Source of the DNA: Hoylesella timonensis S9-PR14
Lineage (GTDB): Bacteria; Bacteroidota; Bacteroidia; Bacteroidales; Bacteroidaceae
DNA: 48,301 bases
Reading direction: 5' to 3'
Assembly (NCBI RefSeq): GCF_000762405.1
Contig: NZ_JRPQ01000137.1
Coordinates: 1 to 48,301 of the forward strand
Shown: in pieces, positions 41,366-48,301 of the stretch
Layout: every line of letters begins with the position of its first letter
How positions within the stretch are numbered: the stretch's first letter is position 1
Position numbers and translations under genes: made by a program
The notes under the pieces: model-generated
Told to the model about the DNA's origin: nothing
Database searches by the model: none
Seen by the model: only the letters and a program-made list of their open reading frames with translations

Positions 41366-43848
41366 GAAACGTACTGAAAGCCACCACGCTGGAAAACCGC
41401 TTCCCGCTGCTTGCCGTCGAAGAGGGCTGCATCATCTCGAAGGACGCCGACATCACGGTCGCTTTCCGTGTGGACTTGCCCGAACTCTATACGGTGACGA
41501 GTGCGGAGTATGCCTCTATCCATTCTTCTTGGGTAAAGGCAATCAAGGTGTTGCCGACCTACAGCGTCGTACACAAGCAGGATTGGTTTGTCAAGGAGGG
41601 CTACCGTCCGGACTTGCAAAAGGAGGAGATGAGTTTCCTCTCCCGCAGTTTCGAGCGACACTTCAATGAGCGACCGTTCTTGAATCACGCCTGCTATCTG
41701 TTCCTGACCAAGACGACCAAGAACCGCAACCGGCAGCAAAGCAACTTCTCCACCCTCTGCCGAGGACATATCATCCCCAAGGAGGTACGGGACAAGGATA
41801 CTGCCCGCAAGTTCCTCGAAGCGACCGAGCAATTCGAGCGGATTATGAACGAAAGCGGTTTTATTCGCCTCTCTCGCCTAACGGACGAGGAGATTATCGG
41901 GACGGCGGAGACACCGGGACTGATTGAGAAGTATTTCTCGCTGTCCCTCTCCGACACGACGGTTTTGGAGGACATCGACCTCAAAGCCGACCAAATGCGT
42001 ATCGGTGATAAGCGACTCTGCCTGCATACCCTTTCCGATACGGAAGACCTGCCCGGGCTGGTAGGCACGGATATGCGCTATGAGCGTTTATCCACTGACC
42101 GCAGCGACTGCCGCCTTTCCTTTGCCGCACCCGTGGGACTGTTGCTGCCGTGCAGCCATATCTACAACCAGTATGTGCTCATTGACGACAGTGCGGAGAA
42201 CCTGCAACGCTTTGAGAAGAATGCACGGAACATGTACTCGCTCTCCCGCTACAGCCGAAGCAACCAGATCAATAAGCAGTGGATAGACGAGTATCTGAAT
42301 GAGGCGCACAGCTTTGGGCTTACCTCCGTCCGCTGCCACTGCAACGTGCTGGCATGGAGCGAGGACGGCGAGGAACTCCGATGTATCCGCAACGACGTGG
42401 GCAGCCAGCTTGCCTTGATGGAGTGCAAGCCACGGCACAACACCGTGGACGTGCCTACGCTCTTTTGGGCAGGCATCCCGGGCAATGAAGCCGACTTCCC
42501 CGCCGAAGAGAGTTTCTACACCTTCATCGAACAGGCGGTCTGCTTCTTCAACGAGGAGACCAACTACCAAGATTCGCTCTCACCGTTCGGCATCAAGATG
42601 GCAGACCGCAGCGGCAAGCCGATTCACCTTGACATCTCCGACCTGCCGATGAAGAAAGGCATCATCACGAACCGTAACAAGTTCATCTTGGGACCCTCGG
42701 GCAGCGGTAAGTCGTTTTTCACCAACCATCTCTTGAGGCAGTACTGGGAACAGAATACCCATATCGTCTTAGTGGACACGGGAAACAGCTATCAGGGGCT
42801 GTGCGAGATGATACGCCACAAGACGCAGGGTGAGGACGGGGTCTATTTCACCTACACGGACGAAAGCCCCATCAGCTTCAACCCGTTCTATACACCGGAC
42901 AAGGTGTTCGACGTGGAGAAGCGCGAGAGCATCAAGACATTGCTGCTGACCCTTTGGAAGAAGGATAACGAACCTGCCACACGCTCGGAGGAGGTCGCCC
43001 TCTCCAATGCCGTGTCGCTCTTTATCGAACGTATCAAGACGGACGACGGCATCGTACCCTCATTCAACAGCTTTTATGAGTTTCTCACTACCGATTATGC
43101 GACTTTGCTCCATGATAAGAAGGTCAGGGAAAAGGATTTTGACTTGGCTAATTTTCTCAACGTGCTGGAGCCGTACTATAAGGGTGGAGAATACGACTAT
43201 CTATTGAACTCGGACAAGCAGCTCGATCTCTTGAACGCCCGCTTTATCGTCTTCGAAATCGACGCGATAAAGGATCATCCCATCCTTTTCCCCATCACGA
43301 CCATCATCATTATGGAACTCTTCATCAACAAGATGCGACGGCTGAAGGGAATACGGAAAGTCATCCTTATCGAGGAGGCTTGGAAGGCGATTGCGTCCGC
43401 AAATATGGCGGGATATATAAAATACCTCTACAAAACGGTAAGAAAATTCTTCGGCGAGGCGGTCGTGGTTACACAGGAGGTGGACGACATCATCCAGTCG
43501 CCCATTGTCAAGGAAAGTATCATCAACAATTCCGACTGCAAGATACTGCTTGACCAGCGCAAGTACATGAACAAGTTCGATCAGATACAGGAACTCTTGG
43601 GACTGACGGACAAGGAACGGGGGCAGATACTCTCCATCAACCAGAGCAACGATGCCACAAGGTTATACAAGGAGGTGTGGATTGGGCTGGGTGGCGTACA
43701 GTCCGCCGTCTATGCCACGGAAGTGTCGAAAGCCGAATACCTCACCTACACGACGGAAGAGACGGAGAAGATGCGTGTGCTTGCCAGAGCCGAGCAACTT
43801 GGCGGCAACATGGAGCTTGCCGTCAGGCAACTTGCCGAAGAGAATTAG
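41362..43848 (+). CDS. traG: TraG, VirB4-type secretion ATPase
   Basis: An 828-aa cytosolic ATPase powering the type IV secretion channel. N-terminal CagE/VirB4 region (to about 400), Walker A GPSGSGKSFF (about 444-453), Walker B VILIEEAW (about 667-674), then the VVVTQEVDDI sensor segment. Full family length, no interruption. It overlaps traF by 4 bp and precedes traI by 33 bp. Confidence 0.95.
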   Translation: MRNVLKATTLENRFPLLAVEEGCIISKDADITVAFRVDLPELYTVTSAEYASIHSSWVKAIKVLPTYSVVHKQDWFVKEGYRPDLQKEEMSFLSRSFERHFNERPFLNHACYLFLTKTTKNRNRQQSNFSTLCRGHIIPKEVRDKDTARKFLEATEQFERIMNESGFIRLSRLTDEEIIGTAETPGLIEKYFSLSLSDTTVLEDIDLKADQMRIGDKRLCLHTLSDTEDLPGLVGTDMRYERLSTDRSDCRLSFAAPVGLLLPCSHIYNQYVLIDDSAENLQRFEKNARNMYSLSRYSRSNQINKQWIDEYLNEAHSFGLTSVRCHCNVLAWSEDGEELRCIRNDVGSQLALMECKPRHNTVDVPTLFWAGIPGNEADFPAEESFYTFIEQAVCFFNEETNYQDSLSPFGIKMADRSGKPIHLDISDLPMKKGIITNRNKFILGPSGSGKSFFTNHLLRQYWEQNTHIVLVDTGNSYQGLCEMIRHKTQGEDGVYFTYTDESPISFNPFYTPDKVFDVEKRESIKTLLLTLWKKDNEPATRSEEVALSNAVSLFIERIKTDDGIVPSFNSFYEFLTTDYATLLHDKKVREKDFDLANFLNVLEPYYKGGEYDYLLNSDKQLDLLNARFIVFEIDAIKDHPILFPITTIIIMELFINKMRRLKGIRKVILIEEAWKAIASANMAGYIKYLYKTVRKFFGEAVVVTQEVDDIIQSPIVKESIINNSDCKILLDQRKYMNKFDQIQELLGLTDKERGQILSINQSNDATRLYKEVWIGLGGVQSAVYATEVSKAEYLTYTTEETEKMRVLARAEQLGGNMELAVRQLAEEN

Positions 43849-43862
43849 ACAACAATAACATT

Positions 43863-43881
43863 CACTAAAATCCAAAGTAAA
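43863..43881 (+). promoter_or_regulatory. dispersed leader motif before traI
   Basis: CACTAAAATCCAAAGTAAA, ending directly at the traI ATG; it is the best example of the motif. Confidence 0.65.
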
Positions 43882-44511
43882 ATGAGAAAGAAAATTTTAA
43901 TGCTTATGGCGTGCGGTTGTCTCATGGCAGGTAGCGCACACGCCCAGTGGGTGGTCACAGACCCCACCAACCTTGCACAGAGCATCATCAACACCACCAA
44001 GGAAATCGTGCAGACCTCCAAGACGGTCAAGAACACGCTCGACAACTTCAAGGAGGTGGAGAAGCTCTACAATGAGAGCAAGAAGTACTACGATGCCCTG
44101 AAAAAGGTGAACGACCTCGTTCGTGATGCCCAAAGGGTAAAGGAGACCATTCTGATGGTCGGGGAAATCTCCGACATCTATGTGAACAACTACAAGAAGA
44201 TGCTCTCCGACCCGAACTTCCGACCGGAGGAACTGATAGCCATTGCCAACGGCTATACCAAACTGCTCGGAGAGAGCAACAACCTGCTCAAGGAACTGAA
44301 ACAGGTGGTGAACATCACCACACTGAAGATGACCGACAAGGAGCGTATGGACGTGGTGGACCACTGCTACAAGGAGGTGAGGGACTACCGCAACCTCGTG
44401 CGCTACTACACCAACAAGAACATCTCCGTGAGTTACCTCAGAGCCAAGGCGAAGAAGGATGCGGACAGGGTACTTGACCTGTACGGGACGGACAACGAAA
44501 GATACTGGTAG
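43882..44511 (+). CDS. traI: TraI (DUF4141), VirB5-like
   Basis: A 209-aa periplasmic protein with signal peptide (MRKKILMLMACGCLMAGSAHA, cleaved before QW). The rest is almost wholly helical coiled coil (DPTNLAQSIINTTKEIVQTSKT, VKNTLDNFKEVEKLYNESKK), as in the DUF4141 family, which occupies the VirB5 place. traJ starts 2 bp after the stop. Confidence 0.9.
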   Translation: MRKKILMLMACGCLMAGSAHAQWVVTDPTNLAQSIINTTKEIVQTSKTVKNTLDNFKEVEKLYNESKKYYDALKKVNDLVRDAQRVKETILMVGEISDIYVNNYKKMLSDPNFRPEELIAIANGYTKLLGESNNLLKELKQVVNITTLKMTDKERMDVVDHCYKEVRDYRNLVRYYTNKNISVSYLRAKAKKDADRVLDLYGTDNERYW

Positions 44512-44513
44512 CC

Positions 44514-45605
44514 ATGGGAGCGGAATTTGACAATCTGCATCAGGTGCTCCGTTCGCTTTATACGGAGATGATGCCCATGTGCGGCGACATGATTGCCGTT
44601 GCAAAGGGAATTGCGGGCTTGGGTGCTCTCTTCTATGTGGCACTCAGGATATGGCAGACGCTTGCCCGTGCCGAGCCTATCGACGTCTATCCACTGCTCC
44701 GTCCGTTCGCTCTCGGTCTCTGCATTCTCTTTTTCCCGATGGTCTTGGACACCATCAACGGTGTGCTCAGTCCCGTCGTGCAGGGAACGCACAAGATGAT
44801 GGAGACGCAAACCTTCAAGATGGACGAGTACCGCAAGATGCGGGACAAGATAGAGTATGAGTCAATGGTGCGTGACCCGGAGACCGCCTACTTGGTGAGC
44901 AACGAGGAGTTCGATAAAAAAATAGATGAACTCGGTCTTTCGCCTTCGGATATGGCAACGATGGCAGGGATGTATGTGGAACGCAGTATGTACAACTTCA
45001 AAAAATGGTTCCGTAATATGGTGCGGGAGTTTTTGGAACTGCTCTTCGCCGCTTCCGCCCTGCTCATCGACACGCTCAGGACTTTCTTCCTGATTGTCCT
45101 CTCCATCTTGGGACCGATAGCCTTCGCCATCTCCGTATGGGACGGTTTTCAGAGTACCCTCACGCAATGGATTACGAGGTATGTCTCCATCTATTTCTGG
45201 CTGCCCGTGGCGGACTTGTTCAGTTCGATGCTGGCAAAAATCCAGGAACTGATGCTCAAGCACGACATCACACAGTTACAGAACGACCCGACCTATTCCA
45301 TAGATGCCTCGAACGGTGTGTATTTGGTCTTTATGATCATCGGTATCATCGGCTACTTTACCGTTCCCACCGTTGCCGGTTGGATTATCCAAGCGGGAGG
45401 TGCAGGGAACTATGGCAAGAACGTGGGACTTGCTGCTTCAAAGGGTGCAGGTATCGCAGGTGCCGTGGGTGGAGCCGTCGGCGGTTTCGCCGGAGGACAC
45501 GCACGAAATGCGATGAACTATGCGGGTAGCAAGGGCAAGGAGATTGCCGGGAAGTTATTTCATCGGGGAGGAAACAAATCCTCCGAACCATCGGAACAAA
45601 ATTAA
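44514..45605 (+). CDS. traJ: TraJ, polytopic channel protein (VirB6-like)
   Basis: A 363-aa inner-membrane protein with about five or six membrane segments (about 35-55, 63-82, 165-185, 190-210, 222-240, 265-290), a soluble acidic loop in the middle (105-150) and a Gly/Ala-rich end (AASKGAGIAGAVGGAVGGFA). Matches TraJ of Bacteroides elements in length and arrangement. traK follows by 6 bp. Confidence 0.9.
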   Translation: MGAEFDNLHQVLRSLYTEMMPMCGDMIAVAKGIAGLGALFYVALRIWQTLARAEPIDVYPLLRPFALGLCILFFPMVLDTINGVLSPVVQGTHKMMETQTFKMDEYRKMRDKIEYESMVRDPETAYLVSNEEFDKKIDELGLSPSDMATMAGMYVERSMYNFKKWFRNMVREFLELLFAASALLIDTLRTFFLIVLSILGPIAFAISVWDGFQSTLTQWITRYVSIYFWLPVADLFSSMLAKIQELMLKHDITQLQNDPTYSIDASNGVYLVFMIIGIIGYFTVPTVAGWIIQAGGAGNYGKNVGLAASKGAGIAGAVGGAVGGFAGGHARNAMNYAGSKGKEIAGKLFHRGGNKSSEPSEQN

Positions 45606-45611
45606 AAAGCT

Positions 45612-46235
45612 ATGGAATTTAAGTCATTAAAGAATATCGAAACGAGTTTCAGGCAGATACGCCTCTTTACCTTGGTCGTCATCTGCCTGTGTGCTACCCT
45701 TGCGGGCTATTCGGTATGGAGTGCCTACTCCTTTGCCGAAGCCCAGAGGCAGAAAATATATGTATTGGATGGCGGTAAGTCGCTGATGCTCGCCCTGTCG
45801 CAGGATCTGTCGCAGAATAGACCCGCGGAAGCCAAGGAGCATATCCGCCGCTTCCACGAACTGTTCTTCACGCTTTCACCAGACAAGAATGCGATTGAAA
45901 GCAATATCTCCCGTGCATTGCTCTTGGCGGACAAGAGTGCCTACAACTATTATCGGGATTTCTCAGAGAAGGGATATTACAACCGTATCATTGCGGGCAA
46001 CATCAACCAAGTCGTGCAGGTGGACAGCGTGGTATGCAACTTCAACCGCTATCCGTATTCCGCAAGGACGTATGCCCGACAGTTGATTATCCGTGCCAGC
46101 AACGTCACGGAACGCAGCCTCGTTACGGAGTGCCGCCTGCTGAACACGAACCGAAGCGACGACAACCCGAACGGTTTTAACATCGAGGGATTTGAGATTT
46201 TGGAGAACAAGGACATCAGTACCCGTAAGCGATGA
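45612..46235 (+). CDS. traK: TraK, VirB8-like
   Basis: A 207-aa bitopic inner-membrane protein: short cytosolic start (LKNIETSFRQIR), one helix (about 19-40), then a periplasmic domain of NTF2-like type (HIRRFHELFFTLSPDKNAIESN through RSLVTECRLLNTNRSDDNPNGF). Typical TraK. Its stop overlaps traL by 4 bp. Confidence 0.92.
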   Translation: MEFKSLKNIETSFRQIRLFTLVVICLCATLAGYSVWSAYSFAEAQRQKIYVLDGGKSLMLALSQDLSQNRPAEAKEHIRRFHELFFTLSPDKNAIESNISRALLLADKSAYNYYRDFSEKGYYNRIIAGNINQVVQVDSVVCNFNRYPYSARTYARQLIIRASNVTERSLVTECRLLNTNRSDDNPNGFNIEGFEILENKDISTRKR

Positions 46236-46564
46236 AAAAGAAAAGTCTGTTCCGAATGATGCAGGAGGGAGCGGAGGCAAGGCTCCGCCGCCTGTGCGGA
46301 CGCATCCCCGCTCATTTGAGGCTGTATGTCGTCCTGACGATGCTTCTCTTTTTCGCCATACTTGCCAACTATGTTTTCTTCAACGGTTTGTACCGTATCT
46401 TCTCAGACGGAGACTCCGAGGAGGAAACGTTACCGGCAATCGAGCATATCGAAACCCCTGAAGTAAGGCGGCTCTATCCCAACGACAGTATCAACCTATT
46501 AAAGTATTACGATTATGTACCCATTCAAAAGAAAGACAGCCTCCAATACGAGCACCTCGCCTGA
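46232..46564 (+). CDS. traL: TraL (DUF3989)
   Basis: A 110-aa single-pass membrane protein (helix about 30-50, VVLTMLLFFAILANYVFF) with a basic start and a C-terminal tail. Fits the DUF3989/TraL position. The end overlaps the traM reading frame by 50 bp, an unusually long overlap for this operon. Confidence 0.85.
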   Translation: MKKKSLFRMMQEGAEARLRRLCGRIPAHLRLYVVLTMLLFFAILANYVFFNGLYRIFSDGDSEEETLPAIEHIETPEVRRLYPNDSINLLKYYDYVPIQKKDSLQYEHLA

Positions 46565-47876
46565 ACTGACGGAGGAAGAAAAACAAAGGCGAAAGAAGTT
46601 TGTCATTTACCCGCTGATGTTCCTGCTTTTTGCAGGCTGTATGTGGCTCATCTTTGCCCCATCGAAGAAAGAGGAGGAGCAGGACAGCCAAGGTTTCAAT
46701 ACGGAAATGCCGGATCCGCAAGCCTCGGAACTCATCGGCGATAAGAAGAAAGCCTACGAAAAGGAGATGATGGAACAGAAGGAACAGGAACGAAGCCGTG
46801 CCATGCAAAGCCTCAGTTCCATGTTCGGGGAGATGACAGGAGGACAACCGGTGCAGAGTTCCGAAGAGTTGGCATTGAAGACGGATTTGTCGGAAAGAGA
46901 TAACGGTTTCGGCTCTCGTACCACTGCTCCACAAGAGGGATTCCATGCTTCGGCTTCCGCTTACCAAGACATCAACCGCACGCTCGGCAGTTTCTATGAA
47001 GCACCAAGAGAAGACCCGGAAAAAGAGGAAATGCGTACCCGTTTGAAGGAGTTGGAAAGTCGTATGAGTGCCGAGCAGCAGTCGCCCGCTATAACCGTGA
47101 ACGACCAGATGGCACTGCTCGAAAAATCCTATCAACTGGCAGCCAAGTATATGCCCGCAGGAGGTAATGGACAATCTGCTTCGGTGACACATACCTCGGG
47201 GAATGAGACGGCTTCCGAAAGGAAAGCGGTCTCTTCCGGTCGCAATGGAAAGGCAATGGCGTTTCCTGTCAGGCAGGTGAGCGGTCAAGTGGTGTCGGCT
47301 CTGGCACAGCCGATGAGCGACTCGACTTTCCGCTCCGAATATGTCAAGGAGAGGAACTATATGTTTCAAACGGCTATCGGGACAATCTCACAGACGGAGA
47401 GAAACACCATATCAGCCTGTGTGTATAACAATCAGACGGTTATGGATGGGCAGACGGTGCGTTTCCGTCTCTTGGAGCCGATGTTGGTATCGGGCAGGGA
47501 GATTCCACGCAATGCCCTTGTCGTGGGAACGGCAAAGTTGCAGGGCGAACGACTCTCCATTGTCATTTCCTCATTGGAGTATCGGGGAAGCATCATTCCC
47601 GTGGAGCTGTCGGTCTATGACACGGACGGACAGGCAGGGATATTCATTCCCGGCTCGATGGAACGCAGTGCCGCCAAGGAAATCGTTGCGGGTATGGGGA
47701 CATCCGTAGGCAGCAGCGTGAACATCTCCACTGATGCAAAAGCACAGCTTGCCTCCGACCTCGGCAAGGGGCTGATACAGGGAACAAGCCAATACTTTGC
47801 AAAGAAGATGCGTACCGTCAAGGTGCATCTGAAGGCAGGTTATAAGGTGCTACTCTATCAGCCAGAGAACAAGTAA
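46515..47876 (+). CDS. traM: TraM, VirB10-like
   Basis: A 453-aa envelope-spanning protein with one membrane helix (about 30-47), a long Glu/Gln-rich linker (50-230) and a C-terminal beta-rich domain (about 240-453) with GQTVRFRLLEPMLVSGREIPRNALVVGTA, the TraM/VirB10 core. The start at 46515 lies inside traL; a later start would cut the cytosolic part. 37 bp separate it from traN. Confidence 0.9.
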   Translation: MYPFKRKTASNTSTSPELTEEEKQRRKKFVIYPLMFLLFAGCMWLIFAPSKKEEEQDSQGFNTEMPDPQASELIGDKKKAYEKEMMEQKEQERSRAMQSLSSMFGEMTGGQPVQSSEELALKTDLSERDNGFGSRTTAPQEGFHASASAYQDINRTLGSFYEAPREDPEKEEMRTRLKELESRMSAEQQSPAITVNDQMALLEKSYQLAAKYMPAGGNGQSASVTHTSGNETASERKAVSSGRNGKAMAFPVRQVSGQVVSALAQPMSDSTFRSEYVKERNYMFQTAIGTISQTERNTISACVYNNQTVMDGQTVRFRLLEPMLVSGREIPRNALVVGTAKLQGERLSIVISSLEYRGSIIPVELSVYDTDGQAGIFIPGSMERSAAKEIVAGMGTSVGSSVNISTDAKAQLASDLGKGLIQGTSQYFAKKMRTVKVHLKAGYKVLLYQPENK

Positions 47877-47891
47877 ATCACAATTATTATT

Positions 47892-47913
47892 CACCACTTT
47901 AATCCAAAGTAAA
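47892..47913 (+). promoter_or_regulatory. dispersed leader motif before traN
   Basis: CACCACTTTAATCCAAAGTA plus AA directly before the traN ATG; matches the traI copy except TTT for TAA-like bases at the fifth to seventh positions. Confidence 0.6.
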
Positions 47914-48273
47914 ATGAAAAGAACAGTTTTAGCCATCGCCCTGATGCTGGGCGTAGTCTGTGCGAACGCACAGGAAACAACTTCAAGCGGAGACCTCTAT
48001 GAGGGACTGACACGTAAAATCGCCTTTGAGCGCATGATACCGCCTCACGGGTTGGAAATCACCTACGATAAGACGGTGCACATCATCTTCCCCTCCGCCG
48101 TTCGCTATGTGGATTTGGGTTCGCCCAACCTCATTGCGGGTAAGGCGGACGGAGCGGAGAACGTCATCCGTGTGAAAGCGACGGTCAAGAACTTCCGGGA
48201 GGAGACGAATATGAGCGTCATCACGGAGGACGGTGCGTTTTACACCTTTAGTGCGCCCATAATAGGGGCTTGA
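47914..48273 (+). pseudogene. traN: TraN (VirB9-like), truncated after 119 codons
   Basis: The product begins with a signal peptide (MLGVVCANAQ) and the TraN N-terminal domain: LEITYDKTVHIIFPSAVRYVDLGS, LIAGKADGAENVIRVKATV, NMSVITEDGAFYTF. Family members are about 300 aa or more (DUF4138), whereas this frame stops at 48273 shortly after the FYTF segment with SAPIIGA. The other two frames also stop within 30 bp, so a simple frameshift does not rescue it. The abrupt loss of similarity suggests an insertion at about 48250; the inserted sequence is outside the window. Confidence 0.75.
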
Positions 48274-48301
48274 TAATAATCACTTTGGCAAGTGATTAGG
48301 T
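48274..48301. other. 28-bp tail after truncated traN
   Basis: Contains the imperfect inverted repeat AATCACTTTGGCAAGTGATT. It might be the end of an insertion sequence, but no family can be named from so short a piece. Confidence 0.3.

Noticed and set aside
1..48301. tRNA, rRNA and CRISPR arrays
   Set aside because: None seen; the only tandem repeats (8001-8210) have no spacers of unique sequence.
8775..48301. Antibiotic resistance genes typical of CTnDOT (tetQ, ermF)
   Set aside because: No ribosomal protection protein or rRNA methylase is encoded; the two ABC proteins are better explained by the siderophore-like context, though drug export is not excluded.

Overview
The window looks like the chromosome of a Bacteroidales bacterium, most likely a Prevotellaceae member, carrying most of an integrated CTnDOT-type conjugative transposon. 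The evidence is the repeated Bacteroidetes promoter signature (TAnnTTTG, sometimes with TTG 19-20 bp upstream), Bacteroidales-specific families (DUF4738, HU/SPOR, FHA with zinc ribbon, TraE-TraN) and the scarcity of Shine-Dalgarno sites. The exact genus is an inference.

Host part (1 to about 8.4-8.7 kb): nspC (carboxynorspermidine decarboxylase), a ThiE-like gene, prs, a TlpA/ResA-like thioredoxin lipoprotein, a DUF4738 lipoprotein, rfbC, a HU/SPOR membrane protein and an FHA protein. Two inverted copies of a roughly 193-bp MITE-like element flank the first four genes, each directly beside a stop codon. A 1.2-kb gene-poor stretch (7615-8774) holds a long inverted repeat, 66-bp tandem repeats and presumably the left end of the transposon.

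Transposon part (about 8.7 kb to the right edge, right end not in the window): an IntDOT-like integrase; a RhuM-like protein; four small Xis-like helix-turn-helix genes in two divergent pairs; a 1821-aa methylase/helicase; DUF1896; a topoisomerase III (Exc equivalent); a DUF4099/DUF3945 protein; a cargo block; the 3' remnant of rteC; a DUF1016 nuclease; a B-box membrane protein; mobC-mobB-mobA; and the tra operon from traA to a truncated traN. No tetQ, rteA, rteB or ermF is seen.

Cargo (22.15-30.5 kb): two exporter-fold half ABC transporters, a TonB-dependent receptor, a DUF4374 surface lipoprotein and an AraC regulator. Together they read as a mobile xenosiderophore (or haem-like) uptake island, resembling Xus receptor/lipoprotein pairs combined with YbtPQ/IrtAB-type inner-membrane transporters.

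The strongest new observation is a shared control element. A near-identical site with core GCCACAAGTACGCA lies exactly 52 bp upstream of a TAnnTTTG box at three promoters (xis-like operon, DUF3945-exc operon, tra operon) and 51 bp upstream of a fourth box inside the traD-like gene, always in the same orientation and without a canonical -33 TTG. A second dispersed motif (CACTAAAATCCAAAGTAAA-like) lies just before several operon heads. Together they suggest one activator coordinating excision and transfer, although the usual regulator gene rteC is reduced to its C-terminal part.
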